This document shows, one piece after another, positions 59,812-64,000 of a DNA stretch of 64,000 nt. The translations under genes were made by a program, and so were the position numbers. Source of the DNA: Paracyclopina nana. Its lineage: Eukaryota > Arthropoda > Copepoda > Cyclopoida > Cyclopettidae. The DNA lies in NCBI GenBank assembly GCA_019096065.1, contig JAGUCH010000003.1, positions 1,674,001 through 1,738,000 of the forward strand, in the 5' to 3' direction. Every line of letters starts with the position of its first letter. Positions within the stretch are counted from its first letter, which is position 1. The notes under the pieces were generated by a model. That model searched no databases and was not told the origin of the DNA. It saw only the letters and a list, made by a program, of their open reading frames with translations.

Positions 59812-61409
59812 CTAATGACTCCTCTTGAAAATTAGATTGAGCACAACTTCTTCTTCAGGATGCTCCTCATCAAAGTTTACGAGCGCGCCTTCCAGAGTTC
59901 TGAGCTCAAACTCAATTCTTCTTACGCTTGAAACTAAGATGGGTAAAAAGTGATGCGATGGTGGCTCATATGAAATGAAACCCTCTAAATTAGTTGTTTC
60001 AATTGGTACAATTCCAAGGGCTGGGAGCGTAAGCTTTCCAATGGGTTGAATTGGGACAGCATTGCAAGACACAACTATGCAATTGGGCGAAATACTGCTT
60101 CGCTGAACAGGCCGAGGAAATTCAATCTTGTGGCCATGATATTTAGCGCTCATTTGCTCTTTTTGAATTTGGGCACCCAAAAACTGGGCCAATTTTGCGC
60201 TCATAGAGAGGGTAAGCCTTGCATTGCTCTCTGGTGGGTGGAAAATGATGCACTGGTGGATGGGCTCCAAGTCCAACTTGACTCTATAATTGCTTTGCGA
60301 TGTTACAGATTGCTTGAGCTCACCCACAGAGAGTATGCCTGATGGCATAATGATGTCAAATTCCTCAGCCATCTTATTTGCACTAGGGGCATACTCTTTG
60401 AGAATATGAATTCGCCTTTCTTCAACCGAGAGGTTGTTTGAAAACCGAGGGCTGAACATGACTGTTGCAAGGGCTAGGCTCCATTGCCCTACACTCAATT
60501 GAGATCCAAAAGAGAGAGAGAGAGGCAATTCTTCTTGCCTCCTCTTGATGTTGCAGTGGCAAAGAATGTGTGTTCTCTCTTTTCTCCCATCGGTCTTGCT
60601 AACAGTCTGATAATTGTAGGCTTTGTGTTTGGTAGAAGTCTCAGTGGGTTTCCTTCAGAGTCAGATAACTGAATAACAAACTCAGATTCGAAATCTTTGG
60701 AAAGAGCAAAAAAGTGGGCATTTCTAAATTGCTTTTCAACATACACATGTTGCTGAGGCGATGCAACTTCCATGGATGCAATGATGGGTGGTCCAACAAA
60801 TGGTGGGTGCAAAAGTTGGGGACAGGTCAGGTGCACAATAGGCTTGTACAGTGTCGGCAGTGAATCTGAAAGGTTACCATTACTTGACAAAAAAACATAG
60901 TGTTGAGACTTGACCTTCCAGTGACGAATGCTCAATGAGAAGTATGTTTCACCATCAACTTGGTGCTTTCCGTTGAATGATGCAACCTGGCTTGGCTCTG
61001 TATTTCTCCACAAGAACTTGAACAAACCTTCATGCACCCACAAGTATGGGAAAGGGATTTGCAGAGTGGGATAGAGCAGGTAGACAGCATCTCTGGCAGG
61101 ATCATAAGTTACTTTTAGGTGTGTTTGATTAGTGTGCTCTTTTGAGAGTAAAAATGTTAAGTGAAACAAGGACAGGGGTACATGTTGCAGATAAATACCG
61201 GCTGAATTGAGCAATGACTCTTTTGAAACATCCAAGCCAGTATCAAGTAGTGCCATGGCCGGCAGATCAGGATTGATAGGCATAGATTCGTTGATGAAAC
61301 TAGATGAAAAGCAAACTGAAAGCACCCCACATTCTAGGCCCCCGCTCTTGGGCAACTTCACGCTAGCTAAATGAGGTGTTTCCGGTTTAGAAGTTAAGTG
61401 GAGAAGCAT
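59812..61409 (-). pseudogene. Capsid-like structural protein fossil, right arm
   Basis: Mirror copy of the left-arm capsid-like gene with the same C-terminal strands. About one break. Confidence 0.45.
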
Positions 61410-61412
61410 CTT

Positions 61413-62488
61413 TTATTGTTTCTTGAAATTTTTACGATGCAACTTTACTCTTAATGATGGTGGAGCCCCTTGAAAGTTGATGGTCCAATAGTCACCTTCT
61501 TTGCTTAGGATTTTGCCCACATGCAATTGAAGTGAAAGCTTGACCCCAGTGAGCTCTTCATTGCGAAACCTCCCCTCCAATGTGTCCTGGCCCTTTAAGT
61601 CAGTGAGAGTGTACAAGGGAATAGGCATTGTGTCGACGATTTCCTTCACAATAAAAAGTTCGTTGGTAAAGTGGGCATTGAAGGATCGACCAAATTTGCC
61701 AAGGTCCCTTGAGATCCTGACAAGCTGTCCCACTTCATACTTAGGCTTGCGCTTTGTTATCGATGCATAGCGCAACAAATTTGCCTCACGGATTCGCAGC
61801 TGCTCTTTGTGATCACGTTCCGCTTACAGGGCTTGTTCCTATGGCCCGATGTACCCGAAAGTTGTAACTTTTCACAAGTTTTGGGAGCACTCGACAAAGG
61901 AGCTGGTGCTGTATTCAGTGCAGTATCTTGAAATGAGCGATTTTAGAGTTTTGATGAAGGCTTCAGCAAAGCTAGCCTTCCCTAGGTTCTTGGAACATGA
62001 AGCTTGATGCCTTTGGAATCAAGCCACGACCTAAATGGCCTATTGAGGAACTCGGTTCCCGCATCAACTATCAGTTTCCTAGCCTGGTGAATTTCTTCGT
62101 CAAACACCTTGGAGAAGGCGGCTAGCACAGTTGGTCCACGTTTGTTCTTTAATGGTACCACCCAAGCGAATCTGGTGAAAGAATCAATGATCACTAATTG
62201 ATACTTGAACCCCTGATTGTACTTCTCTTGCTGAAAAAATGAGCACAAGTCCGCTTGAATTTGGTCGCGTTTGTGGTATACATAAATAGGGTTGTAGATT
62301 TTACTAGGCTTGGGCTGACGATGGACTGTGAAGACATCTACAGATTTCAAGTACTCTTCAATTTCTTCACGGGACAGCTGCCCCTTGAAGAACTGATGAA
62401 TCTTTTCAACGCCCGCAAAAGCAATTGGATGTCCAGGGATCATATATTTATCTCTAAGCAGTTTGACGGCTCTTTTTAGCCTCGGCAT
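61413..62488 (-). pseudogene. Polinton integrase fossil, right arm
   Basis: Mirror copy of the integrase with the first two catalytic contexts (ADLCSFF; VDAGTEF) and the SH3/chromo-like tail visible. Broken once or twice. Confidence 0.85.
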
Positions 62489-62614
62489 GATGAATGATGG
62501 GATCTTCGCTCATTCGTTTTCTCTTTTCCCTTTTTGGTTTTTGAGGCTCTTTTGGTGCCTGAGGTTGGAGGGGTGATTCTTTCTCTTCTTCGCTTGCGCT
62601 TGCACAAGGCTGAA

Positions 62615-63010
62615 ATGTCCAAATCATGCTTTTGCGAAAACCTGGATATTGCTTCCCTTGAAATCCCGCAGGTTCTTGCTACCACCTCAGGGCAAGTTGC
62701 CCCAGAGCCGCAAATGATGCCAGAATCAAACACTATCATTGACCCCATGCAAGAACCACCCATGGAGATAGAAGAGGCACCACGCTTTGCTTGCTCCCTC
62801 TGTGGCTCTGAATTTACCCGTGGTAATTCACTAAAGCGGCATTTAAAAAATATTCATGCCCTTGGGGAAGCTCAGAAACGAAAAGTTGCCTCAGCCAGAG
62901 ACCCAAAGACTCGCATTATGCCAGATTGGTATGATCGTCGTGCATTAGATAATCATGCAACAAACAAAGTGAGAAAAACAGAGTCCAATGACTACAAAAT
63001 GTGGAACTAA
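62615..63010 (+). CDS. Single C2H2 zinc-finger protein, right arm
   Basis: Mirror copy of the left-arm one-finger gene, open over the same length with the same finger (FACSLCGSEF...HLKNIH). Its intact state in the otherwise more damaged arm is consistent with chance, as the gene is short. Confidence 0.65.
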   Translation: MSKSCFCENLDIASLEIPQVLATTSGQVAPEPQMMPESNTIIDPMQEPPMEIEEAPRFACSLCGSEFTRGNSLKRHLKNIHALGEAQKRKVASARDPKTRIMPDWYDRRALDNHATNKVRKTESNDYKMWN

Positions 63011-63057
63011 GCTTTCCGAATAAACTTGTATGATACATGTAAGAAATTTTTATTTAT

Positions 63058-63597
63058 TTACGACAAAAAAGCTCTTACAGCACCAATCAACTGAGTTCTA
63101 CAGACAGGGCAGGTGTAGACTGAGGTTCCACAAACTAAACATGACACCACATGGTGACATGGCAAAAATAGCATGCCAATTTCTCTGTGGTAGCATATTT
63201 TGCACTCATTTTTCAACGTTGACCTCCTAGCTTCTTCTATTTCATCATCTCCTTCATCCTTTTTCTGTTCACTGAGGATCCTGCTCGCTGTTGATCCAGT
63301 TAGCCATACTTGTCTTATGAACCGATCCCCTTTCATCAAACGGACATAGGGGCAGGTGGGGAACCATAATGTATGCTCAACCCAAGGATCCTCATTAGGC
63401 AACCATCTATGTATGCCACCATGGCAATAGTAGCAGTAGACACTATCTCCACACCCAGAGTAAAAATCCTGCCTTTGCCATTTTAATAGGGCGTTGGGTT
63501 AAGCCTATAGGCCAAGTTGCAAATGATTTGAGTCAACTTTCCAGAATAGCATACTTTAGTTCATGGTTTCTCTAAATATAATTATATGATCCATTTT
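63058..63597 (-). pseudogene. BIR-RING (IAP-like) gene 2, right arm
   Basis: Mirror copy of the second IAP-like gene; the RING and the end of the BIR are open, the upstream part decayed as in the left arm. Confidence 0.75.
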
Positions 63598-63813
63598 TTT
63601 AGCTCTCTCTCCTCCAGTCATCAAGAGGTGACTGACCACCAAAAGTGCATTGCACTGGACCTGTGCTTTTGTTCATGAGAAAGCACTTGTTATGCACTAC
63701 TTTTGTACCTGTGTGCATAAAACTACCAATTCTATTTTTTTACCTCATTTTGGTTCTGGGATGAAATTGAGACTTTATTTTCTGAGAAAACCTAATGAGC
63801 ACATTAAAAAGAA

Positions 63814-64000
63814 TTAAGACAAAAAAGCTCTTGCTCCGCCAGTCAACTGAATCCTACAGATAGGGCATCTGTTGACTGAGGTTCCACAAACTAGGCAAGA
63901 CACCACATGGTTACAAGGTAAAAACATCATGTTGATCTCTCTTTTGTAACATATTTTGCACTCATTTTGTATTGTTGAGGTGTTACATTCTTCTTCTTCT
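63814..64000 (-). CDS. BIR-RING (IAP-like) gene 1, right arm, 3' end only
   Basis: The RING-coding end of the mirror copy of gene 1, ending in the same ARAFLS residues. The BIR half lies beyond the right edge of the window. Confidence 0.8.
   Translation of the reverse strand, partial: EEEECNTSTIQNECKICYKREINMMFLPCNHVVSCLVCGTSVNRCPICRIQLTGGARAFLS

Larger units (their letters stand above)
42910..64000. mobile_element. Inverted dimer of a Polinton/Maverick (adintovirus-like) fossil
   Basis: From about 42.9 kb to the right edge the sequence is one large inverted repeat: text at position x in the left arm recurs in reverse complement near 107516 minus x. The axis is near 53758, with next to no spacer. 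Each arm carries integrase, DNA polymerase B, a capsid-like protein, zinc-finger proteins and IAP-like genes, the mix known from Polintons and adintoviruses. The arms look nearly identical, differing mainly by scattered small changes, so the dimer is young. The left arm looks largely whole with about one break that both arms share; the right arm has roughly ten more. The outer left end is not sharply defined and the right arm runs off the window. The packaging ATPase and protease expected of a full element were not found. Confidence 0.88.

Overview
The window looks like nuclear DNA of an arthropod, most likely a crustacean or another lineage with compact introns. It is AT-rich, its genes are split by many short GT-AG introns (often 50-160 bp), and it holds animal gene families: an Oatp30B-like organic anion transporter, thrombospondin type-1 repeat (TSR) proteins, an SLC4/Ndae1-like bicarbonate transporter, Rab1, and a secreted Tyr/Pro/Ala-rich protein with the short first coding exon common in arthropod cuticle-type genes. 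The organism call is inference. Exon borders below come from reading splice sites, reading-frame phase and family alignment from memory; each multi-exon model given is in frame throughout.

Layout. 1-4496 (-): 5' part of an SLCO/OATP transporter with a long Ser-rich N-terminal extension; it runs off the left edge. 5739-9088 (+): two adjacent secreted TSR genes. The first holds eight TSRs, each on its own exon, in an array of exact 189/378-bp period. 9.2-24.5 kb: about 15 kb with no convincing gene, with some tandem and CpG-like features. 24550-29735 (+): complete 16-exon SLC4 gene with a GC-AG intron and a splice acceptor lying inside a minisatellite. 30448-31583 (+): Rab1. 31978-32627 (-): small secreted protein. 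33-38.3 kb: repeat-dense block with a tRNA-like fossil, a ~62-bp minisatellite, an inverted-repeat element, and a foldback-like element that carries a 40-copy 15-bp satellite. 39169-40211 (+): a two-exon nuclear-looking protein I do not recognise.

From about 42.9 kb to the right edge lies a very large inverted repeat with almost no spacer and its axis near 53758. Each arm is a Polinton/Maverick (adintovirus-like) fossil with integrase, protein-primed-type DNA polymerase B, a capsid-like protein, two kinds of C2H2 zinc-finger protein and, at the outer end, two tandem BIR-RING (IAP-like) genes. I see no packaging ATPase, maturation protease or clear double-jelly-roll capsid gene. The arms are nearly identical, so the inverted dimer is young or is an assembly product. 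The axis sits in a markedly GC-rich segment unlike the rest of the window.

The strongest points for follow-up are the spacerless inverted Polinton dimer with captured apoptosis-inhibitor genes, the foldback-like satellite element, and the recently expanded TSR exon array.
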